The notes beneath the pieces are model-generated. The model ran no database searches, was not told the DNA's origin, and was given only the letters and a program-made list of their open reading frames with translations. Shown piece after piece: positions 29,012 through 40,836 of a stretch of DNA of 56,311 bases (position 1 is its first letter; each line of letters starts with the position of its first letter). The stretch comes from a bacterium. Lineage in GTDB: Bacteria; Desulfobacterota; Deferrisomatia; Deferrisomatales; Deferrisomataceae. Position numbers and translations under genes: made by a program. Where the stretch lies: NCBI GenBank assembly GCA_027021615.1, contig JALUTY010000028.1, positions 1-56,311 of the forward strand, written 5' to 3'.

Positions 29012-29031
29012 ATGTCGGAGCCGAAGACTGA
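28516..29031 (+). CDS. cheW: Chemotaxis coupling protein CheW, copy 2
   Basis: A 171-residue CheW identical to copy 1 up to residue about 165, then ending in DVGAED. It overlaps the cheR start by 20 bases. Having two equal CheW genes behind two receptors with equal signalling domains would raise array components without changing their contacts. The same ribosome binding site precedes it. Confidence 0.93.
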   Translation: MAERAQERGVGGQYLTFTLEGERFALEIGRVREVLEFRGATRVPRTPEFMRGVINLRGNVVPVVDLKAKFGMGVTESTVDTCVVIVEVEIDGEATVLGALADSVQEVIELDAGQVEPPPRMGAGLDTAFIRGVGKLGEEFVILVDIDRVFSAEELVAVTAGTGEADVGAED

Positions 29032-29892
29032 GGCCGGAGGAGCCCTCGGGGGCGCATGGGCCCAGGCGCGGTTGTCCGAGCGGGACTTCGAGCGGATTGC
29101 TCGGTTCATCCAGGACTACGCCGGCATCCGGCTGCCTCCTGCCAAGCACCTCATGGTGGAGGGACGGGTGCGAAAGCGCCTCCGGGAGCTTCGGATCCCG
29201 GCGTTCGAGGCGTACTGTGACCTCGTGTTCGGACCAGACGGCGCCGACGAGCGGCTGCGGCTCGTCGACGCGCTGACAACGAACAAGACGGACTTCTTCC
29301 GGGAGCCGGACCACTTCCGTTTTCTCGCGGCCCGTGCCGTTCCCGACCGGATACAGGCGGACGGGGCTGGGATCCGCCGTCCCCTCACGGTGTGGAGCGC
29401 GGGATGTTCCACGGGAGAGGAGCCTTACACCCTGGTGATGGTGCTGCTGGACGCGGTGGTGTCGAGGCTGCCGGGATTCCGGTTCGATGTGCTTGCCACG
29501 GATCTTTCAACGCGGGTGCTGGAGGTCGCCCGCCGGGCAGTGTACCCGGAGGAGCGGATCGGCCCGGTGCCGCCGGAGATGCGGCGGCGCCACCTTCTCA
29601 GGAGCCGGGACCCTTCGCGCGGGTTGGTGCGGATGGCCCCCCACGTTCGACGTCGCGTGCGGTTCCGGCGCCTCAACCTCATGGAGGATCCCCGATTTCG
29701 CGAGCCCATGGACATCGTGTTTTGCCGCAACGTGATGATCTATTTCGAACGCCCTATCCAGGCCGCCCTGCTGGAGAAGTTCTGGCGGGTCCTAGCCCCT
29801 GGGGGGTACCTCTTCCTGGGGCACTCGGAGACGCTGACCGGAGAGAACGATCGGTTCCGGCCGGTGGCGCCCACGGTTTATCAGCGCCTTCC

Positions 29893-29896
<4 letters not shown>
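29012..29896 (+). CDS. cheR: Chemoreceptor methyltransferase CheR
   Basis: A 294-residue protein with the N-terminal helical CheR domain (FERIARFIQDYAGIRLPPAK, NKTDFFREPDHF) and the SAM-binding domain (VWSAGCSTGEEPYTLVMVLL, then DIVFCRNVMIYFERP). It methylates glutamates on receptors using S-adenosylmethionine. The ATG lies within the end of cheW copy 2. The FCRNVMIYF motif is diagnostic. It may dock on the EFQPY tails of the two receptors upstream. Confidence 0.95.
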
Positions 29897-31490
<1,594 letters not shown>

Positions 31491-31510
31491 TGGAACTCGG
31501 GAGGAAGAGC

Positions 31511-33100
31511 ATGGGCAACGGATGGCTCGAGCGGTTCCGGAGTCTGACATGGATCGAGCAGATCGAGGAGATCGACCGAGTGGAGCGGGAGGGCGAGGTA
31601 GAGAGGGTCTCGGAGCTCGCGGCTCTGTCCCACGACCCCACGCTTTCCGGCACGGTGGAACGGGCGCTGCACGAGGCGGTTCTTGCGCTCCTGTCGTCCG
31701 ATGCGGTGAGGCTGAGAGACGAGCTCGAGCGGGCGGACGAGGTTCTCCTCCCGTTTTGCCTCCAGGCCGCCCTCCGGGCTGGGGATCCAGGGCTCGAGGC
31801 CGGTCTCCTGTCGGCGTTTCGGCGTGCGCAAGACCCCAAGGACGGCACGGCCGCCCTGATGGCGCTCTCCCGGATCGGAAGCAGAGAGGCGATGCCCGTG
31901 TTCCGCGAGGCGGTCTCCAACCCGGACCCGCTGGTCCGATCGGTGGCGATCGACGCGCTGGGAAGAATCGGGGACAGACAGAGCGTTGAGACCCTCCAGG
32001 ATCTCGTGCGGAGGGAGACCGCGGGGGTTTGCAGCCTGGACACCGCGCAGGCGGTGGAAGCCTTGGGCCGAATCGGATCGACGGAGGCCCTGGTCTTTCT
32101 TGTCGACAATGTCCACCACCCCAACCCGACCGTGCGGAGGCTCGTCCAGGAGGCGCTGGTCGCCCGGGGAGACGACGCCGTTCCCCACCTGCTCGCGGTG
32201 ATGGAAACGGGCGGCACGGACGAGCGGGTCTTGGCTGCCAACGCACTAGGCCTGATCGGAACCCGGTGTGCTTCCGATGCCCTGGTCGATGCCATGGACC
32301 GGGGGTGGGCGGACCACCCCAACGTGAGGGCTGCAGTATACGAGGGGTTGGGAGGGGTCGCATCCCTCAAGGCAATCGTGTGCCTGATAGACGGCCTGCT
32401 GGAGCCCGACGAGATCACCCTTCTGGCCGTGGTGTCGGCCCTGGAGCGGGACCCCACCGACCTGGTCGTGGACAAGGTGGCCCAGGTGCTCGGAGCCCCC
32501 GAGCAGGGGGAGCGGGTGGCGAGGGCCCTCGTGACGACCGGTTGCGGGAGGCTGGTGGCTCGGCTGTACGAACGGGAACAGACCCGACAGGCTCTGGACC
32601 GGGCCCTCGATCACGTGGCCTCGCCCGACGCCGCCGAGGCCTTGGCCCAGGCCCTGGAACGAAGCGGGGCCCCGGGGGCGGCCCAGGCCGCCGCCCGTCT
32701 TCGTTGTGATGTGGGCGGCTCCACAAAGGGACGGGTCCTCATCGCCGACGACGCCCGGTCGGTCCGGTACTTTTATGAGGCGGTGCTCCGGCAGGAGGGC
32801 TGGGAGGTCATCACCGTCGAGGACGGCAAGGCGGCCTGGGACCGGATCTCGAGGGGGGAGCCCTTTGACCTGCTCATCACGGACCTCAACATGCCGCGGA
32901 TGGACGGCATCGAGCTGGTGACCCGCCTCCGGAACTCGCAGGTGGAGGCGTCGACCCCTGTGGTCATGGTGACCACAGAGTCTGAGTCAGACCAGATCCA
33001 CCTTGCCCGCACCGCAGGTGTCGACGCCTTCCTCACCAAACCGGTGGCCGCGGACGTTTTAAGCGAGACCGTGGAGCGGCTGGCCTCCCAAAGGAGCTGA
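31511..33100 (+). CDS. HEAT-repeat protein fused to a receiver domain
   Basis: A 529-residue protein. Residues about 90-390 are HEAT/PBS-lyase-like repeats (units such as ALMALSRIGSREAMPVFREA, AIDALGRIGDRQSVETL and VLAANALGLIGTRCASDAL). The end is a receiver (about 410-529, VLIADDARSVRYFYEA, Asp in LLITDLNMPRMDG). A CheA-phosphorylated receiver on a protein-binding scaffold suggests an output or adaptor for the pathway. ATG 31511, behind GGGAGGAAG, is preferred to an ATG at 31490 that overlaps cheB. HEAT-REC proteins are found near chemosensory operons, but their function is not established. Confidence 0.85.
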   Translation: MGNGWLERFRSLTWIEQIEEIDRVEREGEVERVSELAALSHDPTLSGTVERALHEAVLALLSSDAVRLRDELERADEVLLPFCLQAALRAGDPGLEAGLLSAFRRAQDPKDGTAALMALSRIGSREAMPVFREAVSNPDPLVRSVAIDALGRIGDRQSVETLQDLVRRETAGVCSLDTAQAVEALGRIGSTEALVFLVDNVHHPNPTVRRLVQEALVARGDDAVPHLLAVMETGGTDERVLAANALGLIGTRCASDALVDAMDRGWADHPNVRAAVYEGLGGVASLKAIVCLIDGLLEPDEITLLAVVSALERDPTDLVVDKVAQVLGAPEQGERVARALVTTGCGRLVARLYEREQTRQALDRALDHVASPDAAEALAQALERSGAPGAAQAAARLRCDVGGSTKGRVLIADDARSVRYFYEAVLRQEGWEVITVEDGKAAWDRISRGEPFDLLITDLNMPRMDGIELVTRLRNSQVEASTPVVMVTTESESDQIHLARTAGVDAFLTKPVAADVLSETVERLASQRS

Positions 33101-33102
33101 TC

Positions 33103-33582
33103 GTGGACGTTCGGTTCATCAACCCTTTCCTTTCCGCGACGGCCAACGCGTTTTCCACCATGCTCGGGATCCCGGTGCACCGGGATCCGCCCCAGGTGGA
33201 CCGGTCGTTCCGGGCCCTTGCGGATGTGAGCGGGATCATCGGGATCACCGGGCAGGTTCGGGGCGCCGTGGTGCTCTCGTTTCCGGGCGGCCTCGCTCGC
33301 AGGGTCACCGAGGGCCTGATCGGGGAACCGGTCGGGGAGGACGACCCGGCGATCGGTGATACCGTGGGCGAGCTCGCGAACATCGTGGCGGGCGGCGTCA
33401 AGAAGGAGTATGCGGATATGGGGCTGGATTTCCAGATTTCGACCCCCACGATCGCGGCGGGCCGAAACCACCAAATTGTGCACAAGAGCGAGCACCCGGT
33501 GATCATCATCCCTTTCGAGGCGGACGGAGATACCTTTTGGGTGCAGGTGTCGCTGGTGCTAGACAGCGCGGAGGCCGCGTAG
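33103..33582 (+). CDS. cheX: CheX-like CheY-phosphate phosphatase
   Basis: A 159-residue CheC/CheX-family protein. The catalytic signature (Glu90 and Asn93 in GDTVGELANIVAGGVKKE) is present once, as in CheX. It should dephosphorylate CheY-type receivers and so reset the signal. It starts at GTG 33103 behind AAAGGAG, right after the HEAT-REC gene, and is the last gene of the operon. In the 84 bases to the converging sigma-54 regulator only a short GGGGG/CCCCC hairpin is seen (33626-33639). Confidence 0.88.
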   Translation: MDVRFINPFLSATANAFSTMLGIPVHRDPPQVDRSFRALADVSGIIGITGQVRGAVVLSFPGGLARRVTEGLIGEPVGEDDPAIGDTVGELANIVAGGVKKEYADMGLDFQISTPTIAAGRNHQIVHKSEHPVIIIPFEADGDTFWVQVSLVLDSAEAA

Positions 33583-33666
33583 GGGAACGCGCGCGTCGGG
33601 GGGGCGGTTGCGGGGCGCGAGCCTGGGGGGCGCTCCCCCGAGACGGGATCAGCCGTCGAGGGCCGG

Positions 33667-35012
33667 TCAGGGGGGGCGTAGGTCGTACTTGGAGATCTTC
33701 GCGTAGAGTGTTTTTCTGTCCACTCCTAAGAGCTCCGCCGCACGACTCTTGTTCCAACCGGTTGCCTCTAGCACGTCTCGGATGTGTTCCCGCTCCACCA
33801 TCCACAGTGACGCCAAGCCGCGGCGCCTGGGGGAAGACCGGACGCGAGCGTCCATTTCAAAAGGGAGTAGATCGGGGGTGAGGAGAGGGCGTTCCGCAAG
33901 GATGCACGCACGGCGCACCACGTTCTTGAGCTCGCGGACATTGCCCGGCCACCGGTAGGCTTCCATGGCTCGCAGCGTCTCTGGGGCGACCATCCACTCC
34001 CCTCCCTTCCGAGGAGGGATCGAACGGAGAAAGTGGTAGGTCAACGGTTCGATGTCGGGAACCCGTTCCCGAAGCGGCGGAAGCCTCACGGCGAACAGAT
34101 TGATCCGATAGTATAGGTCCTCTCGAAATAATCCACACCGGACCCTCTCTTCCAGGCTCCGGTTCGAAGCGAACATGAGCCGGACACTGACCCGGATGTC
34201 CCGGTTTCCCCCGAGACGTCGAAAGGTTTGTGTCTCGAGGACCCGTAGTAGTTTTACCTGCACGTCCAGCGGCATCTCCGAGACCTCGTCCAGGAACAGG
34301 GTGCCCCCGTCTGCGAGCTCGAAGGCGCCCGCTCTGTTTTTCGTGGCCCCGGTAAAGGCCCCCGCTGTGTGCCCAAACAGCTCGCTTTCGGCCGTGTGTA
34401 CATCCAGTCGGCCGCAGTTGACGGCTACGAAAGGGCGGTTAGCACGGGAGCTGCCAGCGTGGAGTGCCCGGGCGACCATCTCTTTGCCGGTCCCGCTCTC
34501 TCCGAGGATCAACACCGGCTCCATGGTGTTGGCCACCCGCTCCACCAACTCCACCGTCTTCAGGAACGCCGGGCTCCTCCCGACCAGGAGGTGTCCCGTA
34601 GATCGCTCCGCTTCAATGCGCAGATTTATGTTCTGGAGTCGGAGTCTATTTTTTTCGTGAGCCTTGTTTACGACCAGCTCGAGCTCTGTGAGCTTGATGG
34701 GCTTGGTCAGATAGTCGTATGCTCCCAATTTGATGCATTCGACGGCCGACTCAATGGTGCCATGGCCGGTCAGTATGACGATCTCTGGAATGGTAGTTTC
34801 CTTTCTCATCTCCTTCAGCGTCTGAACCCCGTCCAGGCCGGGCATCCGGATGTCGAGCAGGACCACGTTGAAGATCTCTTCTCGGTACCGGGCGAGCCCC
34901 TCCTCGCCGTCCCTGGCGGTCTCCACGAGATGTCCGGCCCGGCCGAACTCCTTGCTGAGAAGCCGGCGCAACGGTTCCTCGTCGTCCACCACGAGGATCT
35001 TTGCCCGATCCA

Positions 35013-35016
<4 letters not shown>
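33667..35016 (-). CDS. Sigma-54-dependent response regulator (NtrC family)
   Basis: A 449-residue protein: receiver (Asp55 in VVLLDIRMPGLDG), AAA+ domain with Walker A GESGTGKE (172-179), the sigma-54 contact loop GAFTGA (219-224) and Walker B GTLFLDEV, then a Fis-type helix-turn-helix at the end (AAELLGVDRKTLYAKISKYD). It activates sigma-54 RNA polymerase from distant enhancer sites. It is the last gene of an alcohol dehydrogenase-kinase-regulator operon and overlaps the kinase stop. The most likely targets are the two sigma-54 promoters at 37444 and 37707. Confidence 0.95.
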
Positions 35017-36215
<1,199 letters not shown>

Positions 36216-36225
36216 CGCGTCCTAA

Positions 36226-37389
36226 TCAAAACGCCCGGACTAGGATCTCCCGCAGGTCCTCGGGGCCGGCCTCCCGGGGCGCGGTGAGAATGCAGGTGTC
36301 CTCCATGGCCCGTTGAGCCACCAGGTCCAGATCCTCCTCGCGGACGCCGAGCCGGCGAAGGGATCGAGGGGCTCCGGAGCGATCGATGAGCAGGCCCACC
36401 TGCTCCTGCACGATGTCCGAGGCACGGGACGCGTTCCCTTCGGAACGATGCCCCAATCCCCAGGCAAGCTCCGGCAGCTTCTCCATGACCGCGGGTAGGT
36501 TGTAGCGAATGACCCGGGGCAGCAAGACCGCGTTGATGCTTCCGTGCCCCACGCCGTAGAGGCCGCCGATCGGGTGAGCCAGGGCGTGGACGATCCCCAG
36601 GAGAGCGTTGGAGAACGCCATGCCCGCGTGAAGACTGGCCCTAGCCAGGTTCTCCAGGTCCTCGTCCTTGTGTTCTCGCACCGCCGGGACGAGGCTGGCC
36701 GAGAGGAGCCGGACGGCCTTGATCGCGTGCACGTCGGTGAGGCTGGTGGCCGCCACCGAGAAAAAGGCCTCCACGGCGTGGCTCAGGGCGTCGAACGCGG
36801 TGCTACAGACGTAGTCCTCGGGCAGCGTGCGGAGCGTGTCAGGATCGGTGAGGCTGATGTCCGGCGCCACGGTACGACTCATGATGGTCATCTTGCAGCG
36901 TCGTTCGGTGTCGTTGATGATGGCGAACTGGGACACGTCCGATCCGGTTCCGCAGGTCGTGGGGCACAGCACGATCGGTGGCAGCGGCCTGTGGATCCGG
37001 TCGGATCCCTCGTAGTCCTGGATCCTTCCCCCGTTGGCCGCCAGGATGGCGATGCCCTTGGCAGCGTCCATCGGGCTCCCGCCCCCCAGTCCGACGATCA
37101 CGTCGGCCCCCTGCCTCCGGTACTCCTCGGCGCCCCGCGCCACCTCCATGTCTTTCGGGTTCTCCGTCACGTCATCGAAGCAGATCACCTCCAGGCCGGC
37201 CTCCCGAAGGCTCCGGATCGCCACGTCCGCCCACCCCGCCCGGCGCACTCCGGGGTCGGTGACCAGCAGAACCTTCCGTCCCCCCAGGCGACGTGCGCAG
37301 AGCCCTACCCGCGAGAGGAGGCCTCGGCCAAACACGATTTCCGGGACCTCGAACTTGTAGTGTGAGAGATAGGTCTTCCCCGCTTCCAC
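36226..37389 (-). CDS. Iron-type (group III) alcohol dehydrogenase
   Basis: A 387-residue protein of the Fe-ADH family. It has the nucleotide-binding GGGSPMDAAK motif (residues 102-111), Gly-rich TTCGTGSDVS, and metal ligands Asp200, His204, His268 and His282 (DALSHAVEAF, IVHALAHPIG, GVGHGSINAV). It oxidises primary alcohols or reduces aldehydes using NAD(P) in most members. Some relatives, such as NDMA-dependent methanol dehydrogenase, depend on mycofactocin for re-oxidation. GTG 37389 is the best start, with AGGAGG nine bases upstream. It has its own sigma-54-type promoter and leads the kinase-regulator operon. The substrate is not known. Confidence 0.92.
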   Translation of the reverse strand: MEAGKTYLSHYKFEVPEIVFGRGLLSRVGLCARRLGGRKVLLVTDPGVRRAGWADVAIRSLREAGLEVICFDDVTENPKDMEVARGAEEYRRQGADVIVGLGGGSPMDAAKGIAILAANGGRIQDYEGSDRIHRPLPPIVLCPTTCGTGSDVSQFAIINDTERRCKMTIMSRTVAPDISLTDPDTLRTLPEDYVCSTAFDALSHAVEAFFSVAATSLTDVHAIKAVRLLSASLVPAVREHKDEDLENLARASLHAGMAFSNALLGIVHALAHPIGGLYGVGHGSINAVLLPRVIRYNLPAVMEKLPELAWGLGHRSEGNASRASDIVQEQVGLLIDRSGAPRSLRRLGVREEDLDLVAQRAMEDTCILTAPREAGPEDLREILVRAF

Positions 37390-37443
37390 GTCGTTCCTCC
37401 TGTTTCGCTTGTGGGAACCAAGGTAGGAGATGAGGTGGCGCCG

Positions 37444-37459
37444 TGCAAGTGGGGTGCCC
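37444..37459 (-). promoter_or_regulatory. Sigma-54 promoter of the alcohol dehydrogenase-kinase-regulator operon
   Basis: Read on the minus strand: GGGCAC-CCCAC-TTGCA. The -24 GG and -12 GC dinucleotides are at the required spacing, and only the first base differs from the TGGCAC-N5-TTGC consensus. The expected transcript start is near 37433, leaving a 44-base leader. Confidence 0.7.
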
Positions 37460-37493
37460 GCGTTTGGGGCTCGGCTCGGCGCAGATCCTACTG

Positions 37494-37560
37494 TTTCCAC
37501 TGGAAAATGGCTTCCGCAGTGGAAAGGGGCGTTCCGGTGATGTGGAGAGATTCCCCACTG
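37494..37560. promoter_or_regulatory. Candidate enhancer sites for the sigma-54 regulator
   Basis: TTTCCACTG (37494-37502) is repeated inverted as CAGTGGAAA (37517-37525) across 14 bases, and CCACTG occurs again at 37555-37560. TTTCCA-C-TGGAAA (37494-37506) is also a palindrome in itself. The sites lie about 60-130 bases upstream of the minus-strand start and 170-240 bases upstream of the plus-strand start, the usual enhancer distance for NtrC-type activators. Confidence 0.6.
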
Positions 37561-37706
37561 TCCAGGAACTCCCCAGGTAGCGGACCGCGTGGCTCTGCCG
37601 GGTGGGGAGCGAAGGTGTCCGGTTTCTCCACACGCTCCCCTTTTCGGGGCCGGCGGTTCGGATGCGGAAACCCCGTGATCATGGGAAAAGAAGACCCCGT
37701 TTTGGG

Positions 37707-37721
37707 TGGCACGCTAGTTGC
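37707..37721 (+). promoter_or_regulatory. Sigma-54 promoter of the plus-strand mycofactocin operon
   Basis: TGGCACG-CTAG-TTGC is a full match to the sigma-54 consensus (TGGCACG-N4-TTGC). The expected transcript start is near 37733, about 59 bases upstream of the first gene. Confidence 0.85.
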
Positions 37722-37791
37722 GTACCCATGAGGCAACCCGAACCGGAGTTCTTGCTTCTGCCCCCATCCTGCACCCCCCGGAGGTACGCCC

Positions 37792-38064
37792 ATGCCGAAA
37801 TTTCTCATCGAACGGGACATCCCAGGAGCCGGCAGTCTCTCCCCCGCCGAACTCGCGGCGATCTCCAGAAAGTCCTGTGGGGTGCTGGCGGAGATGGGGC
37901 CCAGGGTCCAGTGGGTCCACAGCTATGTCACGGATGACAAGGTCTACTGCGTGTACATCGCAGACAGCGAGGAGACCGTGCGTCGCCACGCCGAAAAAGG
38001 CGGGTTTCCCGCCAACCGCGTCTCACAAGTGCGCGGGATCATCGATCCGACCACCGCAGAGTGA
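37792..38064 (+). CDS. DUF4242-family small protein
   Basis: A 90-residue protein: MPKFLIERDIPGAGSLSPAE, then VQWVHSYVTDDKVYCVYIAD, matching the ferredoxin-like-fold DUF4242 family (SCO4226-like, a nickel-binding relative is known). Biochemical role unknown; nickel binding would fit the nickel-cofactor genes later in the operon, but this is speculative. It is the first gene after the sigma-54 promoter. GGAGG precedes the ATG by 8 bases. Confidence 0.75.
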   Translation: MPKFLIERDIPGAGSLSPAELAAISRKSCGVLAEMGPRVQWVHSYVTDDKVYCVYIADSEETVRRHAEKGGFPANRVSQVRGIIDPTTAE

Positions 38065-38273
38065 GAGAGGGCGCGAGGCGGATGCCTTGGATCCATTAGC
38101 CAGAATGCCGCGCGAGGCGAGAGCCGGCCGAGTCCGGAAGAGAAAGGAGGGTTGCTCACCCCCGAAGGTCCGGAGCACACCGGCGGGAAAGGGATCTTCG
38201 GGCGTTCCAGCCGGCCCCGACTCCCGTGAGTCCCGCCGTCCTTCACTGAAGTCAAGGCGCAAAGGAGTCTGCG

Positions 38274-39770
38274 ATGAGTGAACCCAAATGCGAGCCGACC
38301 AAGTGGCACGAGCTCACAGCACCCGTGGTGGGTGACCGGGAACACTACCAAAAGAAGAGCTGGAACCCGGTCAAACACACCTGGGGACCCTACACCCAAA
38401 AGGGCCCCGCCCCCGTCTGGTTCGCGGATGCCAACGCCACGAACTGGACCGAGTCCATGATCGCCAAGACCAAGGACCTCTTCTACGAAGCCAAGCTGAA
38501 CGAGTGCTTCGAGAAGGGTGACGAGGTGGCCATCAAGATCCACTACGGCGAGTGGAACCGCACGGCCGTGCTGCGCCCCGAGTACATCGCGGCCATCGTG
38601 GAGGAGGTCCGCGCGTGCGGCGGCCATCCCTACGTGGTGAACGACACCACCCTGAGCTACCACATCTTCAATAGCATGGCCTACTCCAGCTACCAGATGG
38701 AGGGGGCCATCCGGCACGGCTATACCTCAGCAACCTTCAAGTGCCCCGTGATCGTGGCGGACGGTTTCTCCGGCGAGGACGACTACCGCGTGGAGCTCCC
38801 GGAGGGGCTGATCCTCAAGGAGACCTATATCGGCCGCGCGGTGGCAGAGGCTGACGCCATGATCGTGATCGCCCACGCCCGGGGTCACGCGATCACCATG
38901 TACGGCGGGGTGTTGAAGCAACTGGGCATCGGCTGCCAGTCCAAGCGGGGCAAGTACATCACCCATCTGGCCCACTGGGGCGACCCCCATGACGCCATCG
39001 GGTGGCCCAAGTTCACGGACCAGTGCCCGGGCAAGGCCTGCAAGTTCCACGAGATGTGCGACAACTCCTGCCCACGCCAGGCCCATCGGGTGCTGGAGCA
39101 CGGCAAGGAGTGGTACCCGGAGCGCTGCCGTCTCTGCTACTCCTGCCAGGTGACGTGCATTTTCTCGGGCATGGGCGGGATCACGTTCGAGGAGAACTAC
39201 TTCCCCAACGCCATGATCGCCCACGCGGACGCGGCCCTCGGCGCTTTGAAGTGCTTCGAGCGGGGCAAGGTGGGGTTCATCAACTGTGCCATTGACGTGG
39301 TGCCCGAGTGCGACTGCTTCCCGTGGGCCAACAAAGCCATCTGCCCGGACGTGGGCATCCTGGCCAGCAAGGACCTGGTGGCCCTGGAGGAGGCCACCCT
39401 TGACCTGATCGACCAGGCCCCGGTGAGCCCGGGATCGGTGGCCGAGGAGAAAGGGTGCAAGGTGGGCGACGACAAGTTCCGGGTCGTGAACGGGTTCAGC
39501 CCCCGGATCACCATGGCGGCCGCCGAGAAGATCGGTCTGGGCACCCGCCAGTACCAACTGACCCACCACGAGCCGGTGCTCACCCCTGAAAACGCCGCCA
39601 AGTGGCAGATCCGGCCCGACCAGCCCACCACCGTGCGGCTGCGCGAGACCTTCCACCGCAACGACTTGGCCACAGAGGTCATGCCTTTCCGACGGGAGGC
39701 GTACAACAAGGAGTGGGTCTGGAACGAGTGGAAGAAGTTCGATCCGTTCAAAGGCGAGCCCGCGGGCTGA
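38274..39770 (+). CDS. DUF362-domain iron-sulfur protein
   Basis: A 498-residue protein of the DUF362 family. It starts with a DUF362 segment (VAIKIHYGEWNRTAVLRPEY) and has two Cys clusters near residues 250-300: CPGKACKFHEMCDNSCP and CRLCYSCQVTC, likely ferredoxin-like 4Fe-4S sites. DUF362 proteins are common in anaerobes, often with metabolic oxidoreductases, but their reactions are unknown. The 209-bp space before it shows no promoter; AAAGGAG precedes the ATG. A smaller paralogue follows directly. It may transfer electrons in the operon's pathway. Confidence 0.8.
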   Translation: MSEPKCEPTKWHELTAPVVGDREHYQKKSWNPVKHTWGPYTQKGPAPVWFADANATNWTESMIAKTKDLFYEAKLNECFEKGDEVAIKIHYGEWNRTAVLRPEYIAAIVEEVRACGGHPYVVNDTTLSYHIFNSMAYSSYQMEGAIRHGYTSATFKCPVIVADGFSGEDDYRVELPEGLILKETYIGRAVAEADAMIVIAHARGHAITMYGGVLKQLGIGCQSKRGKYITHLAHWGDPHDAIGWPKFTDQCPGKACKFHEMCDNSCPRQAHRVLEHGKEWYPERCRLCYSCQVTCIFSGMGGITFEENYFPNAMIAHADAALGALKCFERGKVGFINCAIDVVPECDCFPWANKAICPDVGILASKDLVALEEATLDLIDQAPVSPGSVAEEKGCKVGDDKFRVVNGFSPRITMAAAEKIGLGTRQYQLTHHEPVLTPENAAKWQIRPDQPTTVRLRETFHRNDLATEVMPFRREAYNKEWVWNEWKKFDPFKGEPAG

Positions 39771-39845
39771 GGGCGCGCGGTGGGTGGGGGTCGAGGGACC
39801 TCCGCCCACCTTTTCCCGTACTCGCGAACGATCCGAGAGAACGCC

Positions 39846-40793
39846 ATGGGTGAGGTGATCTGGGTGGACATGCAGGCCATTGGGCCGGAGAACTCCGTGG
39901 GCCACAAAATCCGCCGGCTGCTGCAGGAGGCAGGGGTTTTGGGTGGGCTCGACGCCGGGGCCCGGGTCGCCCTCAAGATCAACACGGCGGAGGAGGGATA
40001 CGAGTACGGCCTGCGACCGGCGTTCCTTCGCACCGTGGCCGAGGCGGTGACGAACGCGACGGAGCAGATCCCCACCCTGTGTGACGGGCTCAAGCTGGTG
40101 GACTACTGGCGCCGCATGTCCGGGAGCTCGTTCATGGACGTGGTGAGCCGGCAGGGCTACTCGTCCGACACCCTTGGGGGAAACTTTGTCATCAATGGGG
40201 GGTTCAGCGGGGACGAGGGCAACATCTACCCCTGTGGGGGTGCCGACACCGTGCTCGGCGGGGTGGAGGTGGGAGCGGCGGTGTGTCGTTCGGACCGGGT
40301 ATGGGTTCTGGCCCACGTGACCCTCCACCCTCTGCTCGGGGTGGCAGGCGCCCTGGTCAACGGGGGATTCGAGTGTCTGGTGGGGCGCGAGCGCACCCGG
40401 GTGCTCGCCGGGATAGATCCGTATCCCTTCAACGGGTCCCGCCCCGGGCGGTCGGCCTTGTCCGGCTTCCGGCACCGGGCCCTCGAGGGGCACCTGGGGG
40501 TGCGCCAGGCACTCGAGGGGCGCGTGTTCTACGTGAACTATGTCTGGGACGTAACCCCCCAGCCCGAGTATTTCCCGTTCAGCGAGGCTCCCGTGGGCCC
40601 GAGCCAGGGATTTTTGGCCTCGCGCGACCCGGTGGCGTTGGACGCCGTCACTTTCGACGTGGTGGCAGAGACGGCCTCCCCAGGAGGGCGGACGGCGGTG
40701 GAGAGCGCGAGGGAAGCCGTGGAGGAGCTGTTGTCCGTGGCCGAGGCCCTGGGCCTGGGGAGCCGAACCTACACGCTGAGGCGTCTCTCCTGA
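39846..40793 (+). CDS. DUF362-domain protein, no Cys cluster
   Basis: A 315-residue paralogue of the preceding protein: VALKINTAEEGYEYGLRPAF corresponds to the DUF362 core, and DPVALDAVTFDVVAE to the family's C-terminal motif. The ferredoxin-like Cys clusters are missing. The two may form a complex. It starts at ATG 39846, 76 bases after the first. The function is unknown. Confidence 0.75.
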   Translation: MGEVIWVDMQAIGPENSVGHKIRRLLQEAGVLGGLDAGARVALKINTAEEGYEYGLRPAFLRTVAEAVTNATEQIPTLCDGLKLVDYWRRMSGSSFMDVVSRQGYSSDTLGGNFVINGGFSGDEGNIYPCGGADTVLGGVEVGAAVCRSDRVWVLAHVTLHPLLGVAGALVNGGFECLVGRERTRVLAGIDPYPFNGSRPGRSALSGFRHRALEGHLGVRQALEGRVFYVNYVWDVTPQPEYFPFSEAPVGPSQGFLASRDPVALDAVTFDVVAETASPGGRTAVESAREAVEELLSVAEALGLGSRTYTLRRLS

Positions 40794-40836
40794 CCCTGGG
40801 GGACGAGCTCGGCGCAACTTCGACGAGGAGGAGCCA

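Larger units (their letters stand above)
37390..37791. other. 402-bp divergent control region between the two operons
   Basis: No gene is present. It holds two divergent sigma-54 promoter matches and between them a cluster of CCACTG/CAGTGG sites, listed separately. The base composition is less GC-rich than the flanking genes, as expected for a control region. Confidence 0.7.

Noticed and set aside
33583-33666. Rho-independent terminator between the convergent cheX and regulator genes
   Set aside because: Only a short GGGGG/CCCCC hairpin with no T or A run is present, so it cannot be told from random GC-rich DNA.
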